A DNA stretch of 64,000 nt from Streptomyces sp. STR69 (GCF_024519455.1 NZ_JALJRY010000015.1:206909-270908), one strand, 5' to 3'; positions 1-9,099 are shown, counted from the first letter of the stretch. The notes: generated from the sequence alone by a model not told the origin. Translations and numbers: made by a program.

Positions 1-1360
1 TGGTGACGGTCCCCGCGCTCAGGTAGCCGGCGAACAGCCCCTTGGGGTCACGGGCGGCCCGGATCTCCCGCAGCCGCCGCCACTGCTCGTCGCCCATGAA
101 CCGCAACTGCCGCACGGTGAAGTCCGAGTCGCCGAGGTACTGGCCGGCGGTGACCAGTTGCATGTCCGCCATCGCGCCGTCCAGCCAGGAGCGCAACTCC
201 GCGTCCCGCGCGGGGTCGTCGTGGATGACGTACGTGGCGCAGTAGATCTCCGACTGCAACGAGAAGGCCATGTCGGGGAGTTGGCGCAGCGGGGCCATCG
301 AGAACCAGATGGTGAAGGTCTGCCGGGTGGGCTGCTCGGTGAACGCCCTGCGGATCGCCGGTACGACCTCCTCGGCCGGGCCGGACAGCCAGGCGTTGTC
401 GACCAGGTAGCGGTGGCCCTCGGGGTTGGCGGTGCGCTGTCCAGCCAACTGCTCGGCGAACGTGGTCTGTTGGGCCTCGACGCGGAACAGGGCCCGGTCC
501 GCGTACGGGTTGGCGTGCAGGGGTGCCAACGCCTCGGCGGCCTGCTCGGCGGTGTCGGTCATCGACACGCCCGTGACCAGCAGCACCGGTTCGTCGAGGT
601 CGGGCGGTGTCTGCGTGAGCGCGACGATCTCCACCAGGTCCGAGACCGTGTGGTGCATGCCGTGCAGCCAGGTCATGACCTCGTCGAACAGGTCCAGCGG
701 ATACGCGTGCACGGTGTGTCCGAGGTACTTCGGCAGCGGGCGCGTGCGCAGGTGGAAGCGGGTGACGATCCCGAAGAAGCCCGGGCCCGCTCCGCGTGCC
801 GCCCAGAAGAGGTCGCTGTGCCGGGTCTCGTCGGCGCGCACCAACTCGCCCTCGGCGGTGACGACATCGATGGCCACGATGTTCTCGGCTGCCCAGCCCC
901 AGCCGCGCGCGTTCCAGCCCTGCCCGCCCTGGAGCAGAAAGCCGCCGATGCCGACGGAGGGGCAGTGCCCGCCGTTGAAGAAGCGGCCGAACTCGCCGAG
1001 ATACGGGTTGAGTTCGTCGCCGCCCTTGACGCTGGGGGTGGCCGTCACGATCCCCGTTCCCGGGTCGTACACCATCTCGCGAAAGCCCTCGAGGTCGATC
1101 AGCAGCGCGTCCTCGCGCACCGACCAGGCGGCCCAACTGTGCCCGCCGGAACGGACGGCGACCTGCCAGCCCCGCTCCAGAGCCAGCCGTACCCCCTCCA
1201 CCACGTCCTGCTCCGATTCGGCCATCAGGACGGCCGCCGGTGAACGGTCGTACGGGCGACGGGCGTTGAAGACCCGGGCGAAGCACGCCGTCTCGAAGTC
1301 CTCGTCGTCGGGGAGGTGGAGGGTGCCGGAGAATCGGTTCAGGTTCAAGGGCGTACTCAC
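1..1360 (-). CDS. FAD-linked oxidase, berberine-bridge (BBE) type, partial at the window edge
   Basis: Secondary-alcohol or hydroxy-carbon oxidase of the PCMH/BBE flavoprotein class. About 453 codons are visible, nearly the full family length; the last residues lie beyond base 1. The N-terminal half has RSGGHSWAAW, whose His normally carries the 8-alpha-histidyl flavin bond, and GGHCPSVGIGG, whose Cys is at the place of the second (cysteinyl) bond, so a bicovalent FAD is likely. No signal peptide is seen, so it is probably cytoplasmic. The GTG start at 1360 overlaps the upstream gene's stop by 4 bases (GTGA), which makes it the last visible gene of the leftward catabolic operon. The substrate is unknown; oxidation of a ring alcohol or lactol made by the neighbours is inference. 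Confidence 0.88.
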   Translation of the reverse strand, partial: MSTPLNLNRFSGTLHLPDDEDFETACFARVFNARRPYDRSPAAVLMAESEQDVVEGVRLALERGWQVAVRSGGHSWAAWSVREDALLIDLEGFREMVYDPGTGIVTATPSVKGGDELNPYLGEFGRFFNGGHCPSVGIGGFLLQGGQGWNARGWGWAAENIVAIDVVTAEGELVRADETRHSDLFWAARGAGPGFFGIVTRFHLRTRPLPKYLGHTVHAYPLDLFDEVMTWLHGMHHTVSDLVEIVALTQTPPDLDEPVLLVTGVSMTDTAEQAAEALAPLHANPYADRALFRVEAQQTTFAEQLAGQRTANPEGHRYLVDNAWLSGPAEEVVPAIRRAFTEQPTRQTFTIWFSMAPLRQLPDMAFSLQSEIYCATYVIHDDPARDAELRSWLDGAMADMQLVTAGQYLGDSDFTVRQLRFMGDEQWRRLREIRAARDPKGLFAGYLSAGTVT

Positions 1361-2337
1361 TTGATCGCGATCGGGTTGACGGGGGCGCCCACCGCGCCGG
1401 TCACCGGCAACGGCGCGGCGACCAGCAGGAACTCGTGGACGCCGTCGGCCGCGCAGTCCTCGGCCAGTGCCTCCAGGTCCCACATCTCGCCCAGCGGGAG
1501 GCCCATGTTGGGGATCGCTATCTGGTGCAGCGGGGACATCGCGGGCTGTGGGAACTCGTAGGGCCGTACCTCAAGTCCCCAGGTGTCGGAGGCGATCGCC
1601 GCGATCTCGGTGCGGTGCAGCCAGCCGAGGGTGGTGAAGGAGAGGCCGGGCGCGTCCCCGGCGGCGTAGCCGCCCCACGCGCCGAGGCGTCGTACGCGGC
1701 CGAGTTGGCCGGTGCGGATCAGGACGAGGTCGCCGCGCCGGACCGAACTCGTGGCGCCCTGCGCCTCGATGGTGGCGCGCAGATGCTCCTCCAGGATGGC
1801 GAATCCGTCCGGGAGTTCACCGTGCTCGTCGCCGACCGCTCGGCCCACGTCCAGGAGGACTCCGCGGCTGGTGAAGGCGTCCTTCATGTGCTCGATGCCG
1901 GTGACCGAGTCGCCGTCGCCGTTGACGATGGTGCACGGACGGCCGTTCCACGCCTGCTTGTTGTCGTAGATGTGGCCCAGACCGTCCCACTGCGTCGAGG
2001 CCTGCAGGGGCATCACGATGTGGTCGTCGGCGCCGCCGAAGCCGTGCGGGAAACCCTGGGTGCCGGCCGCCGCGTCGGAACCGGTGTCCTTCATGTAGTG
2101 CACCGGGTTGATACGGCCGCGGAAACCGCGCTGCGGGCCGGACTCGTTGAACTCCTGGGCGAGCGAGAAGGACCGCCCCCGCCGCACCAGGCCCACCGCG
2201 TGGGCGCGGATCGCGTCGTCGATGAAGTTCAGGGTGCCGAGCACGTCGTCCTCACCCCAGCGGCCCCAATTGCGGTAGGCGGCACGGGCCTTGGCGAGTT
2301 CTTCCTCGATCGGGCCGAGGGCGGGGCGGGTCGTCAT
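1357..2337 (-). CDS. cyclase-family metal-dependent hydrolase (PF04199 type)
   Basis: 326-residue protein of the cyclase/kynurenine-formamidase-like hydrolase family, which opens amide or lactone rings with a bound metal. About 110-120 residues in, ASTQWDGLGHIYDN corresponds to the metal-binding region of this subfamily (GTQxDxxxH pattern), and RRGDLVLIRTG in the middle is typical of it. The ATG at 2337 overlaps the upstream stop in an ATGA; the stop overlaps the next gene. Its place between an amidohydrolase and an oxidase suggests it hydrolyses a ring-derived intermediate. The exact substrate cannot be told; isatin-like, lactone or formamide substrates are all precedented in the family. Confidence 0.88.
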   Translation of the reverse strand: MTTRPALGPIEEELAKARAAYRNWGRWGEDDVLGTLNFIDDAIRAHAVGLVRRGRSFSLAQEFNESGPQRGFRGRINPVHYMKDTGSDAAAGTQGFPHGFGGADDHIVMPLQASTQWDGLGHIYDNKQAWNGRPCTIVNGDGDSVTGIEHMKDAFTSRGVLLDVGRAVGDEHGELPDGFAILEEHLRATIEAQGATSSVRRGDLVLIRTGQLGRVRRLGAWGGYAAGDAPGLSFTTLGWLHRTEIAAIASDTWGLEVRPYEFPQPAMSPLHQIAIPNMGLPLGEMWDLEALAEDCAADGVHEFLLVAAPLPVTGAVGAPVNPIAIK

Positions 2338-3341
2338 CGGGTGTGTCCTTTCCACAGCAGGTCGAGGGCGTTGCCCCCGGCGATCGCGGCCCGGTCGGCG
2401 GGGGCGAACCCGGCCGAGTCCAGGCGGGCCACCGGGTCGTCGACTCCCATGTCGAAGGGATGGTCGGTGCCGAGGACGACCCGGTCCGCGCCCACCTCCT
2501 CGACCAGCCGGCGCAGTGCGCGCGGGGTGTACACCAGCGCGTCGAACCACATCCGGCGCAGATAGGAGCTGGGCAACTCGGCACTGCCGCGCGCGTCTTG
2601 GCGTACCCGCCAGGCGTGGTCCGAGCGGCCGATGTACGTCGGCAGATAGCCGCCGCCGTGCGCCGCCACCAGCTTCAGTCGCGGGAAGCGGTCCAGGACA
2701 CCGGTGAAGATGAGATGTGAGAGCGCGACCGCCGTCTCCACCGGCTGACCGACCGTGTTTCCCAGGTAGTTGGTCGCCAGGCGTTCGCCGAGGGAGCAGC
2801 CCCAGGGGTGGATGAACACGACCGCGCCGAGTTCCTCGGCCCGCTGCCACACCGTGTCGTGTGCGGGGTCGGCCAGTTCGCGGCCGTCGACCGTCGTGGA
2901 GACGCTGATGCCGTACAGGCCATGGTCGTTGACCGCCTGGTCCAGCAACGCGACCGCCAGGTCCGGGTGTTGGAGCGGAACGGTGCCCAGGCCGAACAGC
3001 CGGTCCGGCGCGGTGGCACAGTGGGCGGCCACGGCCTCGTTGACGGTACGGGCGAGCCGGATCGCGAGATCCTGGTCCGCCCAGTAGTGATGCATCGGCA
3101 TCGGGCCGACCACCTGGATGTCGACGCCCATCGCGTCGAGGTCCGCGAGGCGGGTGGTGACGTCCGTCAACCTGCCTGCCAGCCGCTGGAGTTGGGCACG
3201 ATTGACGGCCAGGGACGCGGGGGAGTGGGCGCGCTGCTCCGAGGCCAGTTCGGCGGCGAGACCCGGGGTGCCCGCGACCAGGGCGTCGGCGGCGGGGACG
3301 GCGAGGTGGCCGTGGAAGTCGACCACCGGCGAGCCGGTCAT
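2334..3341 (-). CDS. amidohydrolase family 2 (ACMSD / resorcylate-decarboxylase-like)
   Basis: 335-residue TIM-barrel amidohydrolase. The N-terminal DFHGHL holds the HxH metal pair, FIHPWG supplies the barrel His, HGGGYLP the next His, and GTDHPFD the catalytic Asp. This set is typical of ACMSD-like non-oxidative decarboxylases and related hydrolases acting on aromatic or muconate acids. The ATG at 3341 overlaps the preceding monooxygenase stop (ATGA), so translation is coupled. Together with an FAD monooxygenase it could remove a carboxyl group before or after hydroxylation. Decarboxylase versus hydrolase cannot be settled from sequence. Confidence 0.88.
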   Translation of the reverse strand: MTGSPVVDFHGHLAVPAADALVAGTPGLAAELASEQRAHSPASLAVNRAQLQRLAGRLTDVTTRLADLDAMGVDIQVVGPMPMHHYWADQDLAIRLARTVNEAVAAHCATAPDRLFGLGTVPLQHPDLAVALLDQAVNDHGLYGISVSTTVDGRELADPAHDTVWQRAEELGAVVFIHPWGCSLGERLATNYLGNTVGQPVETAVALSHLIFTGVLDRFPRLKLVAAHGGGYLPTYIGRSDHAWRVRQDARGSAELPSSYLRRMWFDALVYTPRALRRLVEEVGADRVVLGTDHPFDMGVDDPVARLDSAGFAPADRAAIAGGNALDLLWKGHTR

Positions 3342-4462
3342 GCCGCCGCCGTCAGGTTGTCCAGCGTCTCCGACATGATGCGGGCCGGGTCGGCGCCGGG
3401 CGTGCCCGGGTGGATCTCCCAGTCGGCGAGCCGCAGGGAGTTCTCCAGGACCATCCGCACCCGGGGGAGCCGTCTGGCCATGAAGCGGTCCAGGGCCTGG
3501 TCCGTCGGCTCGTCCGCCGTCACCAGCTCGGCCAGCAACACCGCGTCCTCCATGCACATCGCCGCGCCCTGTGCGATCAGCGGCGGGCAGGCGTGTGCGG
3601 CGTCGCCGATGACCATCGCGCGGCCCCGGTGCCAGGGCTCGTCGACGAGGATCGCCTCGATCCAGCGGTAGTCGACCGCCGTGTCGTCGGGCAGCGAGGC
3701 GAGGATCTTCCCCCAGGTCCCGCCGTACCCGGCGCCGCGCTCGCGCAGCAGGGAGAGCGGGGCGCGCGGGCCGATGAGCGAGGTGTCGAGGTTTTCGTCG
3801 AGGAGGTAGGCGTAGCACTGGTCCGGCGAGATCGGGCTGTAGCCGGCCTTGAAGCGGGGCCCGCCGTAGTACACCTCGGCGCAGTCCATCTCGGCCGGAC
3901 GGTCCGCGACGACCCGGAAGATCGACATGCCGACGGGACGGGGCTTGGCGTCGATGCCGATCAGTGCGCGCATCGCAGAGTTGATGCCGTCGGCGCCCAC
4001 GACGAGGTCGTAGCGGCCGGTCGTACCGTCAATGAAGGTCACGTCCACATGGCCGGGCGCCTGGTCGAGCCGGTCCACGCTCAGCCCGAGCCGCACCCGC
4101 ACCCCGTGCCCGCGCACCGCGTCGCAGAGCGCGTCCTGCAGATCCGAGCGCAACGCGCCCGCCGTGGACGGCAGTTCGGGCCCGCCCGTGTGCGGGGTGT
4201 CCAACTCGGTGATCAGCCCGCCGTCGGCCGAGCGCAGCCGCATGACGTCGAACGGCACCGCCCGGGCGAGTACCCGGTCCAGGACACCCACGGAACGCAG
4301 CGCCTTGAGCGCGTTGCCCTGGACGGTGATGCCATGGCCCACACCGAACCACTGCGGAGAGATCTCGACGAGCTCCACCTCGGCGCCCCGTTGGGCGAGC
4401 GCGAGACACAGCACGCTACCGGTGATGCCGCCGCCGACGACGAGCACCTTCTGTACGGGCAT
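3338..4462 (-). CDS. FAD-dependent aromatic monooxygenase
   Basis: 374-residue group A flavoprotein hydroxylase. VVGGGITGSVLCLALAQRG at the N-terminus is the dinucleotide-binding fold, DLVVGADGINSAMR in the middle is the DG motif, and GDAAHACPPLIAQGA is the second FAD motif; their order and spacing match salicylate/hydroxybenzoate hydroxylases. Start ATG at 4462 has AAGGA about 6 bases upstream. It follows the ABM gene by 38 bases and overlaps the amidohydrolase. Expected to use NAD(P)H and O2 to hydroxylate the ring that the rest of the cluster then opens. The substrate is unknown. Confidence 0.9.
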   Translation of the reverse strand: MPVQKVLVVGGGITGSVLCLALAQRGAEVELVEISPQWFGVGHGITVQGNALKALRSVGVLDRVLARAVPFDVMRLRSADGGLITELDTPHTGGPELPSTAGALRSDLQDALCDAVRGHGVRVRLGLSVDRLDQAPGHVDVTFIDGTTGRYDLVVGADGINSAMRALIGIDAKPRPVGMSIFRVVADRPAEMDCAEVYYGGPRFKAGYSPISPDQCYAYLLDENLDTSLIGPRAPLSLLRERGAGYGGTWGKILASLPDDTAVDYRWIEAILVDEPWHRGRAMVIGDAAHACPPLIAQGAAMCMEDAVLLAELVTADEPTDQALDRFMARRLPRVRMVLENSLRLADWEIHPGTPGADPARIMSETLDNLTAAA

Positions 4463-4500
4463 GGGCGATCCTTGCGAACGTAGAAGAAAGGAGTGGGGGG

Positions 4501-4806
4501 TCACCGGAAGAAGCGCGGCCCGAGTTCGTGGAAGTGCTCGACGGCCGGCGGTTCGGCGAAGAACGGTCCGACCAGGGCCCGCCAGCGCGCGAAGGGCTCG
4601 GACTCCCGGAAGCCGACCATGTGTGCCTCGACCGAGTCCCAGCCGACCAACAGCAGGAAGACTCCCGGCCGTTCGGCCCCGCGCAGCAACTCGGCCCAGC
4701 GGAACCCGTCGGCCTCGGCCAGCACCTCCCGGGCCTTGCCGAACACCTCCGCGAACTCCCGCTCCCGACCCGCCTCGACGGTCAGCTCGGCATGCTCGAC
4801 TATCAC
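4501..4806 (-). CDS. antibiotic biosynthesis monooxygenase (ABM) domain protein
   Basis: 101-residue dimeric alpha/beta-barrel (ABM/YgiN) protein. The pattern is a beta strand (VIVEHAELTVEAG), a helix, LLLVGWDSVEAHM, and a terminal HFHELG strand, typical of this fold. I chose GTG at 4806 because AGGAGA lies 6 bases upstream; a further upstream ATG in frame at 4866 has no such site. It is the first gene of the leftward operon, divergent from the FAH-family gene. Members act as cofactor-free quinol oxygenases or as detoxifying partners; which applies here is not visible. Confidence 0.82.
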   Translation of the reverse strand: MIVEHAELTVEAGREREFAEVFGKAREVLAEADGFRWAELLRGAERPGVFLLLVGWDSVEAHMVGFRESEPFARWRALVGPFFAEPPAVEHFHELGPRFFR

Positions 4807-4851
4807 GTTCTTCTCCTCGGGAAAGTGGGTGCTCCGAGCCTGCGTGGGCGG

Positions 4852-4874
4852 TCGATCCACGGTCAACGGATCGA
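4852..4874. promoter_or_regulatory. inverted repeat between the divergent catabolic operons, candidate operator
   Basis: Perfect 7-base arms TCGATCC (4852-4858) and GGATCGA (4868-4874) around a 9-base spacer. On the minus strand the spacer contains TTGACC, a fair -35 hexamer, and CAGGCT follows 18 bases later, so a bound repressor could block the leftward promoter and perhaps the rightward one. No regulator for this cluster lies in the window. Confidence 0.4.
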
Positions 4875-5034
4875 GGCATCGCCAAGGGGGACGTCATGCA
4901 TCCCGTACGGCGATGGAGCCGCAGTTGAGGGCCCGCGCGGCCGGTGATGGCAGGCATCGCGGATCGCCATTTCCGCCGGGTCCCCGGGCTGCCTAGCGTC
5001 GAGGGCGAGCCCCCACCCGTACGAGGAGAGCGCC

Positions 5035-6006
5035 GTGCCCGATCAACAGCCCACCCATGCCGGACCCTTCGCCCTCGGTACGTTCGCCTCCGGCGCGGCG
5101 GTCTTCCCCGGCCTGGTCACCGGTTCCCGAGTGCGCGACCTCTCCGACCTCGTGCCGTCGGTCCGGGCGCTCGTCGAGGACTGGGCCGACTGGCTGCCCC
5201 GGCTCGGCGACCTCGCTACGTCGATGGACGACACCGGCTCCTGGTACGAGCTGGCCGCACTGTGCGTCCTGACCCCGATCGAGCCGGGCCAGGTCCTGCA
5301 GAGTGGCGCCAACTACCGCAAGCATGTGGTCGATCTGGTCGCCGCCGAGAAGGAGAGCGTGCACGGCGCCACCCCCGAAGAGGCCCGCGCCGACGCCGAG
5401 TTGATGATGGACGAACGCGCCCGCAACGGAGTGCCGTACGTCTTCCTCGGCTCCCCGCGCGCGATCAGCGGCCCCTACGACGACATCGTGCTCCCCGCGC
5501 TCGGCGAACAGCACGACTGGGAACTCGAACTCGCCCTCGTCATCGGCAAGCCGGGCAAGAACATCCCGGCCGAGGAGGCCATGGAGTACGTCGCCGGATA
5601 CACGATCTCGAACGACCTCACCACCCGCGACCGTCTCTACCGGCCCGACCTCAAGGCCATCGGCACCGACTGGTTCACCGCGAAGAACGCCGACACCTTC
5701 CTGCCGACCGGGCCCTTCCTGGTACCGGCCGCCTTCGTCGGCGACCCCGGGGACCTGCGGATCACCCTGCGCCACAACGGAGTTGTCCGCCAGGACGAGT
5801 CGACGAAGGACATGATCTTCGACATCCCACGGCTCATCGCCTACGTCTCCACGACCACCACCCTGCGCCCCGGCGACCTGTTGCTCACCGGTTCACCGGC
5901 CGGCAACGGCGCGCACTGGGGCGTCTTCCTGAAGCCCGGCGACGTCGTCGAGTCGGAGATCACCGGCCTGGGCCACCAGCGCAACACCGTCAGGAGCGGA
6001 CAGTGA
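5035..6006 (+). CDS. fumarylacetoacetate hydrolase (FAH) family protein
   Basis: 323 residues, FAH fold. The metal site is recognisable as HDWELELALVIG (two Glu) and GYTISNDLTTRD (Asp), and LLTGSPAGNG near the end is the usual FAH C-terminal motif. GTG start at 5035 with GAGGAG about 7 bases upstream. The family includes acylpyruvate hydrolases, 2-hydroxymuconate-pathway decarboxylases/hydratases and oxaloacetate decarboxylases, all late steps of ring cleavage. It opens the rightward operon and overlaps the dioxygenase gene by 4 bases, so coupled action on the ring-cleavage product is a reasonable inference. Confidence 0.9.
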   Translation: MPDQQPTHAGPFALGTFASGAAVFPGLVTGSRVRDLSDLVPSVRALVEDWADWLPRLGDLATSMDDTGSWYELAALCVLTPIEPGQVLQSGANYRKHVVDLVAAEKESVHGATPEEARADAELMMDERARNGVPYVFLGSPRAISGPYDDIVLPALGEQHDWELELALVIGKPGKNIPAEEAMEYVAGYTISNDLTTRDRLYRPDLKAIGTDWFTAKNADTFLPTGPFLVPAAFVGDPGDLRITLRHNGVVRQDESTKDMIFDIPRLIAYVSTTTTLRPGDLLLTGSPAGNGAHWGVFLKPGDVVESEITGLGHQRNTVRSGQ

Positions 6007-6938
6007 CCTTCCAGCCCATCACCCATCTGCGCCATGTCGACCTGGCCGTACCGGACTTCGCCCGCCAGCGCGCCTTCTACGGCACGACGTGGGGCCTGAC
6101 CGAGGTCGCAGGCGACGGCGGTGTCGCCTTCTTCGCCGCCGAGGGCAGCCCCGAGCAGTACATCGTCCGCATCCGCGAGGACCAGCGGAAGCGGATGGAC
6201 CTGGTCGCCTTCGGGGCCGTCTCACCGGAGGCCGTCGACGCGTTGCACGGGCGGCTGGGGCGGGCCGGTGTCCAACTCCTCGGTGAGCCCGGTGCGTTGG
6301 ACACCCCGGGCGGTGGCTACGGCTTCCGGTTCTTCGATCCGGACGGGCGGGTCGTCGAGGTCTCCGCCGACGTCGCCACCCGCACCCACCGCAGGATCGA
6401 GGAGCGCGAGGCGATCCCCGTCCGGCTCTCGCACTGTGTGGTCAACTCCCAGGACCCGGAGGGGCTTCGGGACTTCTACGTCCAGCACCTCGGGTTCCGG
6501 CTCACCGACACCCTGTACTCGGCGCACATGGGCGACCTCATGTACTTCCTGCGGTGCAGCCCGCTCCATCATTCGTTCGCGATAGCCCGGGGACCCCATG
6601 TCTCCCTGCACCACGCCTCGTTCGAGATGCGCGGGGTCGAGGAGTACATGCGAGGCACCGGGCGGGCGCTGCGCGCGGGGACCCGGCTCACCTGGGGGCC
6701 CGGCCGGCATCTCGCCGGTGACAACACCTTCTCCTACTTCCACGACCCGCACGGCAACACCGTCGAGTACACGACCGAACTCGCCGTCCTCGAAGAGGAC
6801 TTGTGGCACCCGGGCCGTCATGACGTCGACGACCCGATCACCCAGGACCAGTGGGGCACCGCCGACCCGATGAGCGAGTCGGTCGCCAAGGAGCAGTTCA
6901 ACGACCCCGACGTGCTCTTCGAAGCACCGCCGGTCTGA
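6003..6938 (+). CDS. two-domain VOC-family extradiol-type dioxygenase
   Basis: 311 residues built of two vicinal-oxygen-chelate modules (about 1-125 and 135-290), like extradiol ring-cleavage dioxygenases. The C-terminal module keeps the iron triad pattern: His in LSHCVVNS, His in HHASFEM and Glu in GNTVEYTTEL. GTG at 6003 overlaps the FAH gene stop and has AGGAG 8 bases upstream. Predicted to cleave a catechol-like or other vicinal diol intermediate in the cytoplasm. A bleomycin-resistance or glyoxalase role is less likely given the two-module size and the operon. Confidence 0.87.
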   Translation: MTFQPITHLRHVDLAVPDFARQRAFYGTTWGLTEVAGDGGVAFFAAEGSPEQYIVRIREDQRKRMDLVAFGAVSPEAVDALHGRLGRAGVQLLGEPGALDTPGGGYGFRFFDPDGRVVEVSADVATRTHRRIEEREAIPVRLSHCVVNSQDPEGLRDFYVQHLGFRLTDTLYSAHMGDLMYFLRCSPLHHSFAIARGPHVSLHHASFEMRGVEEYMRGTGRALRAGTRLTWGPGRHLAGDNTFSYFHDPHGNTVEYTTELAVLEEDLWHPGRHDVDDPITQDQWGTADPMSESVAKEQFNDPDVLFEAPPV

Positions 6939-6974
6939 GCAGAACACCCAACCCGCATGAGAGAGGCCGTAGTT

Positions 6975-8276
6975 GTGGCAACGATCCTGAAGCACGCCGT
7001 GCCCAAGGCGGAGGTGACCGCCTCCCTCGACCAGGTGCGGGAAACCGTGACCGGCGTCATCGCGGACATCCGTGAGCGCGGCGACGACGCGGTGCGCGCC
7101 TACTCCGAGAAGTTCGACAAGTGGACCCCGGAGTCCTTCCGGCTGTCCGACGAGGAGGTCGAGAAGATCGTCGCGTCGGTGCCGCAGCAGGTCATCGACG
7201 ACATCCGATTCGTCCAGGACCAGGTGCGCACCTTCGCCCGCCACCAGCTGGACTCCTTGCGGGAGTTCGAGGTCGAGACCCTTCCCGGTGTGAGGCTCGG
7301 GCAGAAGCACATCCCCGTGCAGGCGGCGGGCGCCTACATCCCCGGTGGCCGCTACCCGCTCACCGCCTCCGCCCACATGACCATCGTCACCGCCAAGGTC
7401 GCGGGCGTACCGCGCGTGGTCGCCTGCACACCGCCCATCCACGGCGAGATCCCGGCCGCCACCGTGGCCGCCATGCATCTCGCGGGTGCCGACGAGATCT
7501 GGCTGCTCGGCGGAGTGCAGGCGGTGGCCGCCATGGCCGTCGGGACGGACACGATGCGGCCGGTGAACCTCATCGCCGGACCCGGCAACGCCTATGTCGC
7601 CGAGGCCAAACGGCAGCTCTTCGGGGAGATCGGCATCGACCTGTTCGCCGGACCGACCGAGATACTCGTCCTGGCCGACGACCAGGCCGACCCGTTCGTG
7701 TGCGCCGTCGACCTGCTCTCGCAGGCCGAGCACGGCCCGGACTCCCCGGCCGTCCTCATCACCACCTCCCGCGAGGTCGCCGAGAAGACGATCGCCGAGG
7801 TGGAACGCCTGCTGCCGGGCATGCCCACCCGCGACTTCGCCGGGCCCGCCTGGCGCGATCACGGACAGGTCCATGTCGTCGACACCCTCGACGAGCTGTA
7901 CGCCCTCGCCGACGAGTTCGCCTTCGAGCACGTCGAGGTGCTGACCGCCGAACCACGCCTCGCGCTGGAGCGCATGACCCAGTACGGCGCCCTGTTCCTC
8001 GGCGAGGGCACGTGTGTGTCGTTCGGCGACAAGGTGATCGGCACGAACCATGTGCTGCCCACACGTGGTGCCGCGCGCTACACCGGCGGCCTGTGGGTGG
8101 GGAAGTACCTCAAGACGGTCACCTATCAGGAGGTCACCGACACCGACTCCCAGGCGCTGCTGGGCCGCTTGTGCGGGCGGGCGGCCCGTGTCGAGCTGTT
8201 CGAGGGACACGCGCGCTCCGGTGACGTACGCGCCGCGAAGGCCGCGGGTGACGAGCTGCCCTGGAACACTCCGTGA
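6975..8276 (+). CDS. histidinol-dehydrogenase-family NAD-dependent dehydrogenase (HpsN-like)
   Basis: 433 residues aligning by eye over the whole HisD fold. SQAEHGPDS carries the Gln/His zinc ligands, and FGDKVIGTNHVLPT the Asp ligand and the following conserved His. The catabolic setting and the absence of any his gene point to the HisD-like paralogues that oxidise other alcohols to acids, such as sulfopropanediol dehydrogenase. I chose GTG at 6975, with GAGAGG 8 bases upstream, over an in-frame ATG at 6957. It follows the dioxygenase by 36 bases and overlaps the SDR by 4. True substrate unknown. Confidence 0.85.
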   Translation: MATILKHAVPKAEVTASLDQVRETVTGVIADIRERGDDAVRAYSEKFDKWTPESFRLSDEEVEKIVASVPQQVIDDIRFVQDQVRTFARHQLDSLREFEVETLPGVRLGQKHIPVQAAGAYIPGGRYPLTASAHMTIVTAKVAGVPRVVACTPPIHGEIPAATVAAMHLAGADEIWLLGGVQAVAAMAVGTDTMRPVNLIAGPGNAYVAEAKRQLFGEIGIDLFAGPTEILVLADDQADPFVCAVDLLSQAEHGPDSPAVLITTSREVAEKTIAEVERLLPGMPTRDFAGPAWRDHGQVHVVDTLDELYALADEFAFEHVEVLTAEPRLALERMTQYGALFLGEGTCVSFGDKVIGTNHVLPTRGAARYTGGLWVGKYLKTVTYQEVTDTDSQALLGRLCGRAARVELFEGHARSGDVRAAKAAGDELPWNTP

Positions 8277-9079
8277 CCTCGGAGCACCCCGTGACGTCGG
8301 ACCGCCGCAGGGCCCTGGACGGTCGTACGGCACTGATCACGGGCGGCGGCGGACCACTGGGGCGCGCCTTCGCGCTCACCCTCGCGGACGCCGGCGCCCG
8401 GGTGATCCTGGTCGGCCGCAACGAGACGGCGCTCGCGGAGGCGGCGGCACATGTGGTCAAGGACGGTGGACAGGCCCGTACGGGAGTGTGCGACGTCTCC
8501 GACCCTTCCGCCGTCAGTGCCCTGGCCGCCCAACTCGCCGACGAGGACGTGTCGTTGCTCGTCAACAACGCCGGAGTCGCAGGACCTGTCCGGCCCCTCG
8601 TCGACATCGAGCCGGACGAGTGGGACGACGTGTTCGCCGCCAACGTCCGGGGCGTCTATCTGATGTGCCGGGCCTTCCTGCCGCCGATGCTCGCGGCCGG
8701 ACGCGGCGACATCGTCAACGTCGCCTCGGTCAGCGGCAAACGCCCCCTCCTCAACCGCACCCCGTACACGGCCTCCAAGATGGCGCTGCTCGGCCTGACC
8801 CGGACCCTCGCCGGGGAGGTCGGGCCGCGCGGGATCGCGGTCAACTCCCTCTCACCGGGCCCGGTTCGGGGCCCGCGGATGGACCGCAACTTCCGGCTCA
8901 CCGCGGAACTCACCGGCTGCACGGTCGCCGAGGCCGAACGCGACTTCGCCTCCCGGGCCGCCCTCGGCCGACTCGTCGAGGAGCACGAGGTCGCGCAGGC
9001 GTTGGTGGCGATGCTCGCGATGCCCGGCCTGTGCGGGGCGGACATCGACCTCTCGGCGGGGATGATCGCCCCGGCATAG
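8273..9079 (+). CDS. short-chain dehydrogenase/reductase (SDR)
   Basis: 268-residue classical SDR. GGGGPLGRA is the nucleotide-binding glycine motif, NNAGVAG the structural motif, and Ser in VASVSGK with YTASK the catalytic triad. GTG at 8273 overlaps the stop of the HisD-like gene (GTGA). It closes the rightward operon and is followed by a strong hairpin at 9100-9135. It probably oxidises or reduces a keto/hydroxy intermediate of the same pathway. Two dehydrogenases in sequence suggest stepwise oxidation of a side-chain alcohol. Confidence 0.9.
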   Translation: MTSEHPVTSDRRRALDGRTALITGGGGPLGRAFALTLADAGARVILVGRNETALAEAAAHVVKDGGQARTGVCDVSDPSAVSALAAQLADEDVSLLVNNAGVAGPVRPLVDIEPDEWDDVFAANVRGVYLMCRAFLPPMLAAGRGDIVNVASVSGKRPLLNRTPYTASKMALLGLTRTLAGEVGPRGIAVNSLSPGPVRGPRMDRNFRLTAELTGCTVAEAERDFASRAALGRLVEEHEVAQALVAMLAMPGLCGADIDLSAGMIAPA

Positions 9080-9099
9080 CCGAACAGCGTCCGGGAAAC

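Noticed and set aside
6222..8333. 703-codon open frame on the minus strand
   Set aside because: It is antisense to the dioxygenase and HisD-like genes, whose motifs are clear; long antisense frames are normal in 70% GC DNA, and its translation has no family features.
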